This document shows positions 25,997 to 34,562 of a DNA stretch of 64,000 nucleotides, in pieces. How positions within the stretch are numbered: the first letter of the stretch is position 1; every line of letters starts with the position of its first letter. Made by a program: the position numbers and the translations under genes. A model generated the notes under the pieces. It had not been told where the DNA came from and ran no database searches. It saw only the letters and a list, made by a program, of their open reading frames with translations. The DNA is from DATDPM01 sp963841995 (GTDB taxonomy: Bacteria; Pseudomonadota; Alphaproteobacteria; DATDPM01): contig CAWJEX010000006.1 of assembly GCA_963841995.1 (NCBI GenBank), positions 1 to 64,000 of the forward strand, in the 5' to 3' direction.

Positions 25997-26179
25997 ATGC
26001 CATCCATGTTACCTTTTCACTCCGTCAAAGAAGTGAAAAAGCCGCCAGTAAACCGTGTGCATTACAACAACAGTGCATGTCCTACCGGCCGCGATATTCC
26101 CCGAGCTGAGCGCAAGCAAGGAGATGGTGGCTATCGCATGTGTCACGACTGCGACAGTTTAAAGAAGCCGCGTAAATAG
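25997..26179 (+). CDS. small conserved hypothetical protein
   Basis: 60 residues: 'PFHSVKEVKKPPVNRVHYNN', 'SACPTGRDIPRAERKQGDGG', 'YRMCHDCDSLKK'. Three Cys, with a C-terminal CxxC, suggest metal binding or disulfides. Resembles a small family I associate with Rhizobiales genomes, function unknown. GAGGAG lies eight bases before the ATG, which supports translation. Confidence 0.6.
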   Translation: MPSMLPFHSVKEVKKPPVNRVHYNNSACPTGRDIPRAERKQGDGGYRMCHDCDSLKKPRK

Positions 26180-26195
26180 TCTTTTCAGTGTGCGG

Positions 26196-26223
26196 GGCCG
26201 ATAAGTTTCCCGTTTTCGAGCCC
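26196..26223. repeat. dispersed repeat, 'TAAGTTTCCCGTTTTCGAGCCC' family, copy 2
   Basis: GCCGATAAGTTTCCCGTTTT then CGAGCCC, near-identical over the core to 54270-54297 and similar to 20198-20225. It ends just past the stop of the antitoxin gene. Confidence 0.6.
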
Positions 26224-26226
26224 GCC

Positions 26227-26509
26227 CTACACCAGCTCAACGCGAACTTTGCGGCCAACAAGAAGTGCAGCGCGCTGCAAGCTCGACAACGTAATATCCG
26301 ATTTTGGATCGAGTAGCCGATTGACTTGCGTCCTGCTTGTTTTCAGGAGCGTGGCCATACGCCTGCGCGAGATGTGTTTTTTTTTCATAGCCTCGGCGAG
26401 CTGCCATGCGACAACTTCCTTGATTGCCTGTGTTTGGGTCTCCTCGAAAGATTCCTTCTTCTTTGAGAAAATCGTCGAGGCTGGAACCGATATTTTTTTT
26501 CTTGCTCAT
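26227..26509 (-). pseudogene. higA: HigA-type antitoxin, one frame break
   Basis: XRE-type antitoxin of about 93 residues if repaired. The start 'MSKKKNIGSSLDDFLKEEGI' reads in one frame; near 26453 the homology moves to the next frame: 'ETQTQAIKEVVAWQLAEAMK', then 'HISRRRMATLLKTSRTQVNR' (HTH) and 'LDPKSDITLSSLQRAA', to the stop at 26227. Its ATG overlaps the toxin stop (ATGA). With the frame break no functional repressor or antitoxin would be made, though the toxin frame is intact, so the break may be a sequence error or the toxin may be inactive. Confidence 0.78.
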
Positions 26510-26793
26510 CGCTCGATCTCCTTTTTTCGTTTCCGGGCCAGTTTCAAGTCGTCGTCCTGGGTCTTTCGCGTCTTCTTGATGAAGCCGTGCAGCGCCACGA
26601 GATTGCGTTCGTGGAAACAGAACAGCACGCGGGCGATCCGGCCCTTTGGAAGGTCGCTGCGAACCTCCCATAATCCATCTCCCATCGGACGGCACAGCGG
26701 CATGGCGACTGGCCATCGCCACTGCACACGCATCAAGTCAGTTCCGACCGCTTTCCGCTCTTCCGTGACGAGGCTCTTCAGCCACTCCCGCAC
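26506..26793 (-). CDS. higB: HigB/RelE-type toxin (phage Gp49-like family)
   Basis: 95 residues. Gp49-like/RelE superfamily pattern: 'MGDGLWEVRSDLPKGRIARV' followed by 'LFCFHERNLVALHGFIKKTR' and 'KTQDDDLKLARKRKKEI'. These toxins cleave mRNA on the ribosome. The gene precedes its antitoxin and overlaps it by ATGA, the usual HigBA order. An operator-like palindrome lies about 85 bp upstream. The KKTRKT block and the basic C-terminus are conserved, so the toxin looks intact. Confidence 0.85.
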   Translation of the reverse strand: MREWLKSLVTEERKAVGTDLMRVQWRWPVAMPLCRPMGDGLWEVRSDLPKGRIARVLFCFHERNLVALHGFIKKTRKTQDDDLKLARKRKKEIER

Positions 26794-26876
26794 AGGCTCG
26801 GTCCCCGCGGGCGACCGATAGAAGAGGAGGGCAATTCTCTGTTTTTGTGCGATCCCAGTACCCTATAAAATACCAT

Positions 26877-26892
26877 GTACTTTATAAAGTAC
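26877..26892. promoter_or_regulatory. operator-like palindrome upstream of higBA
   Basis: GTACTTTATAAAGTAC is a perfect 16-bp palindrome upstream of the toxin start, with a partial second copy (GTACCCTATAAAATAC) at about 26858-26873. Such sites are expected for autoregulation by a HigA-type repressor. Binding is inferred. Confidence 0.6.
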
Positions 26893-27261
26893 CGCTGCGC
26901 AACGACTATTTATAGTGCGCTGTCAGTCGCGACAAACAGCCCTATCCGGTGTGTACTGAAAATCACGTCCGCGCGTAGACGTGATGAAGGCCACCGAAAA
27001 CCGAGGACGATCGGATTCCGCCGATCGTCTCGACCGGCCCGAACAGCATCGCCAAAGCCGTCGTCGTCCATGAGCTTGCGCGTCCGATAGAAACTCCGGC
27101 GTCTCGACGACGCGCAACAGAGGCGGTCCGAACATGGAGTGACCTAGTCCATTGGACTAGTCAGTTCACGGTCTGGAAGTGGGTGCCGGCTGCGGGGCGT
27201 GTGTTGGACGAATGTGCAACACCGCCTAAAAGGTGGTCAGTTGTTCGTCTAAAAAGTCATT
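26893..27261. other. intergenic with possible RelE-type toxin scrap
   Basis: On the minus strand at about 27070-27135 the frame reads 'LLRVVETPEFLSDA', like the N-terminus of HigB2/RelE-type toxins, then loses similarity. Nothing else recognised. Confidence 0.35.
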
Positions 27262-27425
27262 CAAATCAATGAGGTGATTTTAGGACCTGGATTCCCAATT
27301 TGGCCCCCAAAACCCGAGGATTTCCGCGGTGCTGAGCACCGAATTCCAGGGATTGTGCTGCACTCCGGAGCACAACGTCCAGGGTGATAACACCCAGAAT
27401 TGTGGGGGACAGCACCCCCGCCCAT
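27262..27425. repeat. about 165-bp structured repeat, copy 1
   Basis: Aligns along its length with 40877-41044. Shared blocks include AAATCAAT, GATTTCCGCGGT, GCACTCCGG, GTCCAGG and AACCCCGCCC-like ends. Small hairpins repeat along it: GGTGCTGAGCACC, GGTGATAACACC, GGGGGACAGCACCCCC. It may be a structured RNA, a REP-like element or a degraded gene; both copies lie outside genes. Confidence 0.6.
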
Positions 27426-27870
27426 AAGCGACAAGCGAGCGAAAAATGCAGCCTAACCCAAATCTCGGTAAGTTTTAGGGGCTCACGCCACTCCCAAACC
27501 GGCGGGTCCAAAAAAGCCAGGTCATCTCACTCAACTCGGCCAGAAGGGTTCACTCCAGTGCGGCAAAACATCGTCGCCTCAATTTGGTCTCACGGAACCG
27601 ATGGAAATGCGAGAGCCGGCGTGATAATCTTTTTTATCTATTCCATGGTCGCAAGCACCGGACGGTGCGGCGTTCCCGCGAGACGCCCAAGAACCTCTCA
27701 AGAGACGGAAGAGCGCAGCGGGCGACGAAAAAAGCGGCCAGGAAAAATCTTTTCGAAACGTCACGTTGCGGCGCCGAGCCTGGGGAATGGGCCGCATCCA
27801 GTGAACAAAACGGCCCGCGCGGCAGGGGGGCATGCGCGAGGATGGCGAAGCTTTTTGTAGGAGACTGCCA
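27426..27870. other. intergenic upstream of the phasin gene
   Basis: No gene recognised. TAGGAGA at 27858-27864 is the ribosome binding site of the phasin gene. Confidence 0.4.
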
Positions 27871-28362
27871 ATGACCGCGAAGAAGACCTTCCTGCCGACA
27901 GATATCCTTTCCCTCATGTCCGAGAATTTCGCGCTGCCGGAAAGCTTGAAGGGGCAGACCGGTATCCTCCAAGCTCAAGCGACCCTGCTTGCCGGCATGC
28001 AAGAGATCACGCGCGAATGGCTGCAACGCCGGAACGAGGCCAACGAAAGCGGCATCCGCGCGGTGGAGCGCATTTGCTCTTGCACCGATCCGAGCGAAAT
28101 GATGGTCGCCTATTTCGATTGGCTGGGCGGCGCGCTGCGCCGCTTGAGCGAGGACACGACGGCGCTGAGCGACAAGGCCCTGGCTCTGACCGCCTCGGCC
28201 GCGCGCACCGGCGCCAAGCCGAAGGCCAAGGCCGCCAAAGCGAAACCCAAGGCGAAGGCCGCGAAGGCGGGAGCGAAGCCGGCGGCGCAAACCGCCGCGG
28301 CAACCGCGCAGCCGGCCCCGGCGGTGCGTGCCGTCGAATTGAAGCAGCGCCTCGCCGGCTGA
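27871..28362 (+). CDS. phasin-family protein (PHA granule-associated)
   Basis: 163 residues from MTAKKTFLPTDILSL. The N-terminal two thirds are helical and amphipathic ('LKGQTGILQAQATLLAGMQE', 'ITREWLQRRNEANESGIRAV'), as in phasin_2 proteins that coat polyhydroxyalkanoate granules. The C-terminus is a low-complexity Ala/Lys/Pro tail (KPKAKAAKAKPKAKAAKAG) resembling those that bind DNA or polymer. GGAGA precedes the chosen ATG. A terminator follows. It fits with the PHA-synthase-like gene at 43053, although they are not linked. Confidence 0.78.
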   Translation: MTAKKTFLPTDILSLMSENFALPESLKGQTGILQAQATLLAGMQEITREWLQRRNEANESGIRAVERICSCTDPSEMMVAYFDWLGGALRRLSEDTTALSDKALALTASAARTGAKPKAKAAKAKPKAKAAKAGAKPAAQTAAATAQPAPAVRAVELKQRLAG

Positions 28363-28462
28363 CGCGCCATCCCGCCGCTCCGCGACGTGGGCGGCCGTCA
28401 AAGTCTTATGCCTTAGCGCGTCCCAAATGGCCGCGCGCGTAATTTTCTACAGCCGTTTCAAG

Positions 28463-28484
28463 CGGCGCCTCCGGGCGCCGTTTT
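28463..28484 (+). terminator. rho-independent terminator after the phasin gene
   Basis: CGGCGCC, tetraloop TCCG, GGCGCCG, then TTTT. A perfect 7-bp GC stem with a T-run, about 100 bp after the phasin stop. Confidence 0.8.
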
Positions 28485-28891
28485 CCTAAGCGCGCGCGAA
28501 GCGCGCGAAACGGCCGCGCAACATGCACCTTGCCGTGGTGGCCCGGCTCCTGCTTGATACGCGGCGCAACTGAGCGAGGTACAAGGTTAATTCTGTACCG
28601 GGGTTCGCAGGATTCGCTCGTCATGTCGAGGAACGACCTCGCCACCCTCGGGGCCTGCGACCACATCCTCGACGTCCTTCCTGGTTTCACCTGCGCTCTG
28701 GATCGCTACCACTTCTGTTATATAAGTTCGAGCGTGGCACTTCGCCCCGCCGAAGTCGCCCCCGGATTCCGTTTGCCTTTGCGCTAGACATCCGTTGACG
28801 GTTACCTTGTCTTCGACGAAGTCCGGCTGCTCAGGCTTTCCGAATTGCCTGCCGCGAAAGACTGGATCACGGACGCGAAAGGAGCAGCCGC
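28485..28891. other. intergenic, presumed promoter region of the N-ATPase operon
   Basis: No gene recognised. AAGGAGCAG just before 28892 is the atpD ribosome binding site. No FNR-type box was found here. Confidence 0.45.
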
Positions 28892-30334
28892 ATGATGGTG
28901 GTGTCCCACCGTGCAGGCGATGAACAACCCTCGGGGCGCGTAACCGCCGTTCACGGCTCGGTTATCGATGTAAAGTTTGCCGCAGGAATTTTACCGGCGG
29001 TCGATGACGGCATTACCATCGAACACGGGGAAGGCCGCCAGCTCATTGCAGAGGTGCATCAGCACCTTGATCCTGTAACCGTGCGCACTGTGGCGCTCGA
29101 AAGCACCGCCGGATTGAGCCGCGGCGCGCGGGTACGCGCCACGGGTGCCCCCATTCGTGTGCCTGTTGGCAACGCTGTGCTCGGGCGGCTCCTCAACGCC
29201 ACCGGCGATCCCGCCGATCGCGGGCCAGCGCTTCCCGCCGACATCGAGCGCCGGCCTATTCACGCGCCAGCCCCTGCGATCGATCGGCTGAGCGCGACGC
29301 TTGAGATTTTTCCTACCGGCATCAAGGTGATTGACCTGCTTGCGCCGCTTGTAAAAGGCGGCAAGGCGGCGATGTTCGGCGGCGCCGGCGTCGGCAAAAC
29401 CGTGCTCATTACGGAGCTGATCCGCACCACCGTCGAACGGCATTCGGGAATTTCGGTTTTCGCCGGGATCGGTGAGCGCTCACGCGAGGGGCACGAACTC
29501 CTGCTCGAACTCAAAGAGTCTCGACGTCCTTGCGCGCACAGCGCTCGTGTTCGGGCAGATGAATGAGCCGCCCGGCGCGCGCTGGCGTGCGGGGCTGACA
29601 GCGCTTACGATCGCCGAGCATTTTCGCGATTCCGCCCGCGAAAATGTGCTGCTGCTCATCGACAACGTTTACCGCATGGTTCAGGCTGGCAGCGAAGTCT
29701 CCGGATTGCTCGGCCGCCTGCCTTCGCGCGTCGGCTACCAGCCTACACTTGCGAGCGAGATCGCTGAACTGGAGGAGCGGATTGCTTCCGTTGTCGGCGC
29801 TGCCATCACCTCGATTTCAGGCGGTCTATGTGCCGGCCGACGATTTCACCGACCCGGCAGTGGCGGAGATTTTCAGCCATCTCGATTTGTCGATCGTATT
29901 GTCCCGCGACATGGCAAGCGAGGGCATGTATCCGGCGGTAGACCCGCTTGCCTCGACTTCGAGTTTGCTCGACCCCCGCCTTCTTGGCGAGGCGCACTAT
30001 CGGATCGCGCAGGATGTTCGCAAAGCCATTACCCACTACCGCGAGCTTCAGGAGATCATCGCGCTGCTCGGTATCGAGGAGCTGAGCGCGGCAGATCGCA
30101 CCGTCGTGAAGCGGGCGCGGCGCCTCATGCGCTTCCTCACCCAGCCCTTCATGGTTACCGTTGCGTTCACCGGCAAGCCCGGTCGCGCCGTCGAGCTCGA
30201 ATTCAACTCTCGCTGGATGCCGCGCGATTCTGGAGGGCGAAGCCGATGACTGGGCCGAGAGTTCACTCTATATGGTGGGCGACCTCGACGAAGCGCGGCG
30301 CAAAGAAACGCAGACGGCGAAGGGGGTGTCGTGA
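28892..30334 (+). pseudogene. atpD: N-ATPase F1 beta subunit, three single-base frame breaks
   Basis: Catalytic beta subunit of an alternative F-type (N-) ATPase, about 475 residues if repaired. The first frame carries the P-loop 'MFGGAGVGKTVLITEL' and 'GIGERSREGHELLLELKES'. Near 29520 it shifts to '..DVLARTALVFGQMNEPPG'; near 29815 an extra T shifts it to 'QAVYVPADDFTDPAVAEI'; near 30206 an extra A shifts it to 'CRAILEGEADDWAESSLYMV'. Each piece is highly conserved and all three changes look like +1 insertions. The first gene of the operon, it overlaps atpC by GTGA. If real, the ATPase is dead. Confidence 0.88.
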
Positions 30335-30783
30335 GACTTTCCGTTACCACGCCGCTCGCCATCGTCGTCGAGACTCCTGATGTCGCACATCTTCGCGCCG
30401 AAGACGAGACCGGCGTCTTTGGTATCCTGCCGGGCCATGCCGATTTCCTGACGGCGCTCTCCATATCCGTGGTGAGCTGGCGCGATCAGGCCGGGGCCGA
30501 ACATCACCTGGCCGTGCGGGGCGGCATGCTCGAAGTGCGCGGCGGCGAGGCGATCGCGGTCGCGACGCGCGAGGCCATCGCCAGTGACGATCTGCACCAC
30601 CTTGAAACCGAAGTGCTCGCATCCTTCCGCCGCGCGATCGAGGAAGAGCGGACCGCCCGCACCGATGCGCAACGACTTTATCTCGCGGCGATCCGGCAAA
30701 TCTGCCGTTTTCTCAAATCGGAACGCGAACCGGCCATTCCCGGCGGGCCGGGCGTTACACAACGCGATGGTACCGAGCAATGA
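30331..30783 (+). CDS. atpC: N-ATPase F1 epsilon subunit
   Basis: 150 residues, GTG start overlapping the atpD stop. Beta-sandwich start 'LSVTTPLAIVVETPDVAHLR' and 'DETGVFGILPGHADFLTALS' are diagnostic of F1 epsilon. The C-terminal helical part (FRRAIEEERTARTDAQRLYL) is longer than in classical epsilon, as in N-type enzymes. Couples the gamma stalk to the c-ring and regulates hydrolysis. Its TGA overlaps the next start (ATGA). Confidence 0.88.
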   Translation: MRLSVTTPLAIVVETPDVAHLRAEDETGVFGILPGHADFLTALSISVVSWRDQAGAEHHLAVRGGMLEVRGGEAIAVATREAIASDDLHHLETEVLASFRRAIEEERTARTDAQRLYLAAIRQICRFLKSEREPAIPGGPGVTQRDGTEQ

Positions 30784-31064
30784 CGCAGCAGCCCGGCAAT
30801 CACGAATTGCTCGACGAAGCGGTCAGGACGCGCCAGCAGCGGCGCGCGCGCTGGCAGCGCGAGGGCGAGCGCTCGCTCGGCCAGAACCTGGCGATGATCG
30901 GTGCACTCGGCTGGACCATCGTAACACCGACACTGATCGGCATTTTCGTCGGTCGTTGGCTCGATCGGCACTTCGATATGGGAATTTTCTGGACCCTGGC
31001 CCTGCTCGTGGTGGGGCTTACGCTCGGATGCACACTTGCCTGGAAGAGGATGTACAGCGAATGA
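30780..31064 (+). CDS. atpQ: N-ATPase AtpQ (AtpI-like membrane protein)
   Basis: 94 residues. A basic N-terminus (RTRQQRRARWQREGERSLGQ) is followed by two membrane segments, 'MIGALGWTIVTPTLIGIFVG' and 'GIFWTLALLVVGLTLGCTLAW'. This is the AtpI/ATPase gene 1-like family found between atpC and atpR in N-ATPase operons; a role in c-ring assembly is inferred from AtpI. It overlaps both neighbours by ATGA. Confidence 0.85.
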   Translation: MTQQPGNHELLDEAVRTRQQRRARWQREGERSLGQNLAMIGALGWTIVTPTLIGIFVGRWLDRHFDMGIFWTLALLVVGLTLGCTLAWKRMYSE

Positions 31065-31348
31065 CCCATGAAACGCTCATCTCGATTTCTTCTCTTGCCA
31101 TGACGATGGCGGTGATCGGCTTTGCCTTCGGGCTCGTTTATTTTGCAGCCCTGCGCCGAACCGCGACGCTGCTTGCCGCGAGGGGCGGCTGGTTGGCCCC
31201 CATAGCGCTGACGCTGGGCCGCATCGGGGCGGCGATCATCCTTCTTGGTCTTGCCGCAAAGCTCGGCGCCCCCTCCCTGCTCGCGATGTTTGTTGGCTTT
31301 CTCCTCGCGCGCACGGTAGCGCTACGGACCACACGGAGCGTCGGATAA
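31061..31348 (+). CDS. atpR: N-ATPase AtpR membrane protein
   Basis: 95 residues with three hydrophobic segments ('LAMTMAVIGFAFGLVYFAAL', 'PIALTLGRIGAAIILLGLAA', 'LLAMFVGFLLARTVAL'). AtpR is specific to N-ATPase operons and, with AtpQ, has been suggested to help assembly or ion handling; its conserved Arg in 'LGRIG' lies inside a membrane segment. Start ATG overlaps the atpQ stop (ATGA), and its stop overlaps the atpB start (TAATG). Confidence 0.82.
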   Translation: MTHETLISISSLAMTMAVIGFAFGLVYFAALRRTATLLAARGGWLAPIALTLGRIGAAIILLGLAAKLGAPSLLAMFVGFLLARTVALRTTRSVG

Positions 31349-32020
31349 TGCAGCCGTCACCGCTCGCCAGCACTGTTGTCTTCCATCTTGGTCCGGTCGC
31401 GATCACCCGGCCGGTTGTGACGACCTGGGTCATCATGCTCGCACTCACCGTCATTTGCCGGCTCGTGACGCGGCGGCTCGCGCTACACCCTGATCGCCGC
31501 CAAATCGTGCTTGAGCTTCTCGTCACCGGCATCGCACAGCAGATCGAGGATGTCATTCGCAAGGATGCGCGACCCTATCTTCCCTTGCTCGGCACGCTCT
31601 TTATTTTTCTGGTGACGGCCAATCTTTCCGGTGTGTTGCCGGGAGTTCGAAGCCCCCACCAGCAAGATTGAGACGCCGGCAGCGTTGGCGCTCATCGTGT
31701 TCTTTTCGGTGCATTATTTCGGCGTGCGGGCACGCGGGCTCGCCGGCTATCTCGCCAGCTTTGCCGAGCCGAAGCTCATCATGCTTCCGCTCAACATTAT
31801 TTCCGAGGTGACGCGGACCTTCTCCATGATGGTGCGCCTGTTCGGCAACGTCATGAGCGGCGAATTCGTCATCGCGCTCGTGGTGGCCCTGGCAGGCCTC
31901 TTCGTTCCGATCCCGCTCATGGCTCTCGAAATCCTGGTCGGCCTCGTGCAGGCGTACATCTTTACTGTACTTGCGACCGTCTTCATTGGAGCCGCGCTTG
32001 GCCCCGTTGGAAAAACATAA
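31348..32020 (+). pseudogene. atpB: N-ATPase Fo a subunit, one frame break
   Basis: About 223 residues if repaired. The first frame runs from MQPSPLASTVVFHLGP to 'VTANLSGVLPGV'; an extra base near 31653 (GTTCGAA) moves the rest to 'EAPTSKIETPAALALIVFFS' onward. The second part carries the essential stator Arg in 'MVRLFGNVMSGEFVIAL' and ends before the atpE ribosome binding site (AAAGGAGG). It should form the ion half-channels against the c-ring. All other parts are conserved, so the break is recent or an error. Confidence 0.88.
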
Positions 32021-32030
32021 AGGAGGTATT

Positions 32031-32273
32031 ATGGATCCGAAACTCATCAGTATCATCGGCGCCGTTATTGCCGTCTCGATCGGCTCGATCGGACCGGCGC
32101 TGGCCGAGGGCCGTTCGGTCGCCGCCGCGATGGATGCGATTGCACGGCAGCCCGAAGCCGCCGGGACCATCTCGCGCACGCTTTTTGTCGGTCTGGCCAT
32201 GATCGAGACGATGGCGATCTACTGTCTGGTCGTGGCGCTTCTGCTGCTTTTCGCCAACCCCTACGCGGGCTGA
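32031..32273 (+). CDS. atpE: N-ATPase Fo c subunit
   Basis: 80-residue hairpin of two membrane helices joined by an 'RQP' loop (R39-P41). The ion-binding carboxylate is E59 in 'GLAMIETMAIY', and helix 1 has a second carboxylate E26 in 'PALAEGRSV', the two-carboxylate pattern of N-ATPases. T60 and Y64 are near the site; the Na+-coordinating Ser/Thr pair of Ilyobacter is only partly kept (T60, M61). N-ATPases were first predicted to pump Na+, while a Burkholderia rotor was later reported as proton-type, so the ion is open here. AAAGGAGG precedes the ATG. Intact. Confidence 0.93.
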   Translation: MDPKLISIIGAVIAVSIGSIGPALAEGRSVAAAMDAIARQPEAAGTISRTLFVGLAMIETMAIYCLVVALLLLFANPYAG

Positions 32274-32275
32274 CC

Positions 32276-33031
32276 ATGCACTTCGACTGGTGGACACTGG
32301 CGCTGCAAACCGTCAATTTCGCGGTCCTGGTCTGGCTGCTGCACCGCTTCCTTTATAAGCCGATGCTGCGCCTGATTGACGCGCGCAGCGCCGCTGTCCA
32401 AAAACAGTACGACGACGCCAAAGCCGCCGAAGACAAGGCGAAGGCTGATGTCGCCCAGATTGAATTGGAGCGCGCCGGCATAGCGGCGGAGCGCGAAGCG
32501 GCGCTCAAGGCCGCCGCAGCCCAGGGGCAGGAAGCGGCAAAGACCCGCCGCGCTCAGGCCGAAGGTGAGGCGCAGGCGCTGCTTGAAGCAGCGCGCAAGT
32601 CGCTGGGGACAGAGCGTGAAGACGCCCTCGCCGAGCTTCGCCGCAGTGCTCTTGACCTTGGCGCGGAATTTGCTCGGCGACTGCTGGCCGAGGTGCCAGC
32701 GCAGCTTCGCGCGGAAGCTTGGATCGAGCGGATCGAACAACACCTCAAGGCGCTCCCCAAGACGGAGCTTGATACACTAACCGGGCAGTGTACGGACGGC
32801 AGCGCTCTCACGGTGGCGACCGCATCGCCGCTTCCGCCCGAGACGGCCGACATATGGCGCACCCGGCTGCGCGGGCTCCTGGGTGATGGCATCACGATCG
32901 CGTTCGTGGCAGACCCGGAGCTGGTAGCGGGAGCCGAGCTGCATTTTCCAACAGCTATTCTGCGCTTCTCATGGAAAGGCGCGCTGGCAGCCATGCGCTT
33001 AGAGATTGGTGTTCATGGCGACGCTCACTGA
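32276..33031 (+). CDS. atpF: N-ATPase b subunit with delta-like C-terminal extension
   Basis: 251 residues, clearly longer than a classical b subunit (about 156). One N-terminal membrane helix (WWTLALQTVNFAVLVWLLHR), the typical 'FLYKPMLRLIDAR', then a long charged coiled coil. From about residue 150 the sequence resembles the C-terminal part of delta/OSCP ('LPPETADIWRTRLRGLLGDG', 'AILRFSWKGALAAM'). The operon has no separate delta gene, so this part may replace it; that is inference. It overlaps the atpA start by 17 bp. Confidence 0.87.
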   Translation: MHFDWWTLALQTVNFAVLVWLLHRFLYKPMLRLIDARSAAVQKQYDDAKAAEDKAKADVAQIELERAGIAAEREAALKAAAAQGQEAAKTRRAQAEGEAQALLEAARKSLGTEREDALAELRRSALDLGAEFARRLLAEVPAQLRAEAWIERIEQHLKALPKTELDTLTGQCTDGSALTVATASPLPPETADIWRTRLRGLLGDGITIAFVADPELVAGAELHFPTAILRFSWKGALAAMRLEIGVHGDAH

Positions 33032-34562
33032 CGATCTTCGCGATTGGCTCGACCAGGGCCGCCAACGGATCGGCGCCCTCGCACTCAAGCCACAGCTCGA
33101 ACGTGTCGGCCGGGTGGTGCAGGTCGGCGACGGCGTGGCGATGGTACAGGGCCTGCCGGACACACAGCTCGACGAACTGCTGATATTTGAAGGCGGCGTA
33201 CGTGGCCTCGCTGTTGATCTCGGCGAGGAAACGATCGGATGCGTATTGCTGGGCGGTACCAGTGGAATCCCGGCTGGAAGCGTTGTGCATGGTACGGGCG
33301 AAGTGGCGCGTGTTCCTGTCGGCGACGCGCTACTGGGCCGCGTGGTTGATGCGCTCGGCGCTCCGCTCGATGGCGGCGAGCCGCTTGATACCGGGCAACT
33401 TCTACCCGTCGAGCAGTCGGCACCTGCAATCATCGATCGTGCGCTGGTGACGCGGCCCTTGGCGACCGGACTTCTCGTGATCGACGCCATGATTCCACTG
33501 GGCAGGGGCCAGCGCGAGCTCATCATCGGTGACCGTGGGACAGGCAAGACGGCGATCGCCGTCGATACCATCATTAACCAGAGCTCCAGCGATGTGATCT
33601 GCGTTTACGCCGCGGTCGGCCAGAAGGCGTCCTCGGTCGCGCGGGTGATCGAGGCGGTGCGCCACTATGGTGCGCCGGAGCGCTGTTTGTTCGTCATCGG
33701 CGAAGCCGATGCGGCGCCGGGTCTCCAATGGCTCACCCCCTACGCCGCCTGCACGATGGCTGAGTATTTTATGATGCGCGGGCGCGACGTGCTGTTGGTG
33801 ATTGACGATCTCACCAAGCACGCGGCAGCCTATCGCCAAGTTTCTCTGCTGCTGCGCCGGCCGCCGGGACGCGAGGCTTATCCAGGCGACATTTTCTACA
33901 TTCATTCGCGTTTGCTGGAACGCGCGGCGAAACTGGCGCCCGAAGGCGGGGGCGGTTCGCTCACCGCGCTGCCGATCGCCGAGACGCAAGCTGGCAACAT
34001 CAGCGCGTACATTCCGACCAACCTTATCTCGATCACCGATGGACAGATTTACCTCGATCCGCACCTCTTTTACGAAGATCAGAAACCGGCGGTCGATGTG
34101 GGAAAAAGCGTGTCGCGCGTCGGCGGCAAGACGCAGGCGCCGGTTCTCAAATCCCTCTCGGAAAGCCTGCGGCTCGAATATGCGCAGTTCCTGGAACTGG
34201 AGGTGTTTACCCGCTTCGGCACCATGGTGGACGAGCGCACGCGTAAGGTGATCGAGCACGGCAGGCGCATCCGTGCCGTGCTCGGCCAGCGCCAGTTCGC
34301 GCCCCTCGCGCTTGGCGAGCAGGTTGCTCTGCTTTGTGCGCTGGCCGATGGCGTGCTCGACGCTGTGCCGCTCGATCGGGTGGAGGCGTTTCGTTCAGGC
34401 CTGCGGCCGTGGCTGGCCGAGCATTGTCCCGAGGTCATGGCGCTCGATGATCAGGCGAAGGCCTTTCCCGATGATGTTCGTAATCGCCTTAAACTTTCGC
34501 TCTCGGCGCTGGCACGGTCCGTTGCGGCATCGAGCGCGGCGCCGGAGGGCGCTCGGCGATGA
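33015..34562 (+). CDS. atpA: N-ATPase F1 alpha subunit
   Basis: 515 residues, intact. P-loop 'IIGDRGTGKTAIAVDTIINQ', 'CVYAAVGQKASSVARVIEAV', and the alpha signature 'DIFYIHSRLLERAAKLAPEG'. Forms the non-catalytic alpha3beta3 positions and supplies the arginine finger. ATG at 33015 is chosen by homology; a TTG three codons upstream is an alternative. Overlaps atpF upstream, and its TGA overlaps the atpG ATG (ATGA). Confidence 0.95.
   Translation: MATLTDDLRDWLDQGRQRIGALALKPQLERVGRVVQVGDGVAMVQGLPDTQLDELLIFEGGVRGLAVDLGEETIGCVLLGGTSGIPAGSVVHGTGEVARVPVGDALLGRVVDALGAPLDGGEPLDTGQLLPVEQSAPAIIDRALVTRPLATGLLVIDAMIPLGRGQRELIIGDRGTGKTAIAVDTIINQSSSDVICVYAAVGQKASSVARVIEAVRHYGAPERCLFVIGEADAAPGLQWLTPYAACTMAEYFMMRGRDVLLVIDDLTKHAAAYRQVSLLLRRPPGREAYPGDIFYIHSRLLERAAKLAPEGGGGSLTALPIAETQAGNISAYIPTNLISITDGQIYLDPHLFYEDQKPAVDVGKSVSRVGGKTQAPVLKSLSESLRLEYAQFLELEVFTRFGTMVDERTRKVIEHGRRIRAVLGQRQFAPLALGEQVALLCALADGVLDAVPLDRVEAFRSGLRPWLAEHCPEVMALDDQAKAFPDDVRNRLKLSLSALARSVAASSAAPEGARR

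Noticed and set aside
27070..27135. HigB2/RelE-type toxin fragment
   Set aside because: Only about 14 residues match before similarity is lost; noted in the intergenic entry but not called as a pseudogene.
33402..34259. 285-codon minus-strand frame inside atpA
   Set aside because: Shadow of a high-GC conserved gene; atpA motifs are on the other strand.
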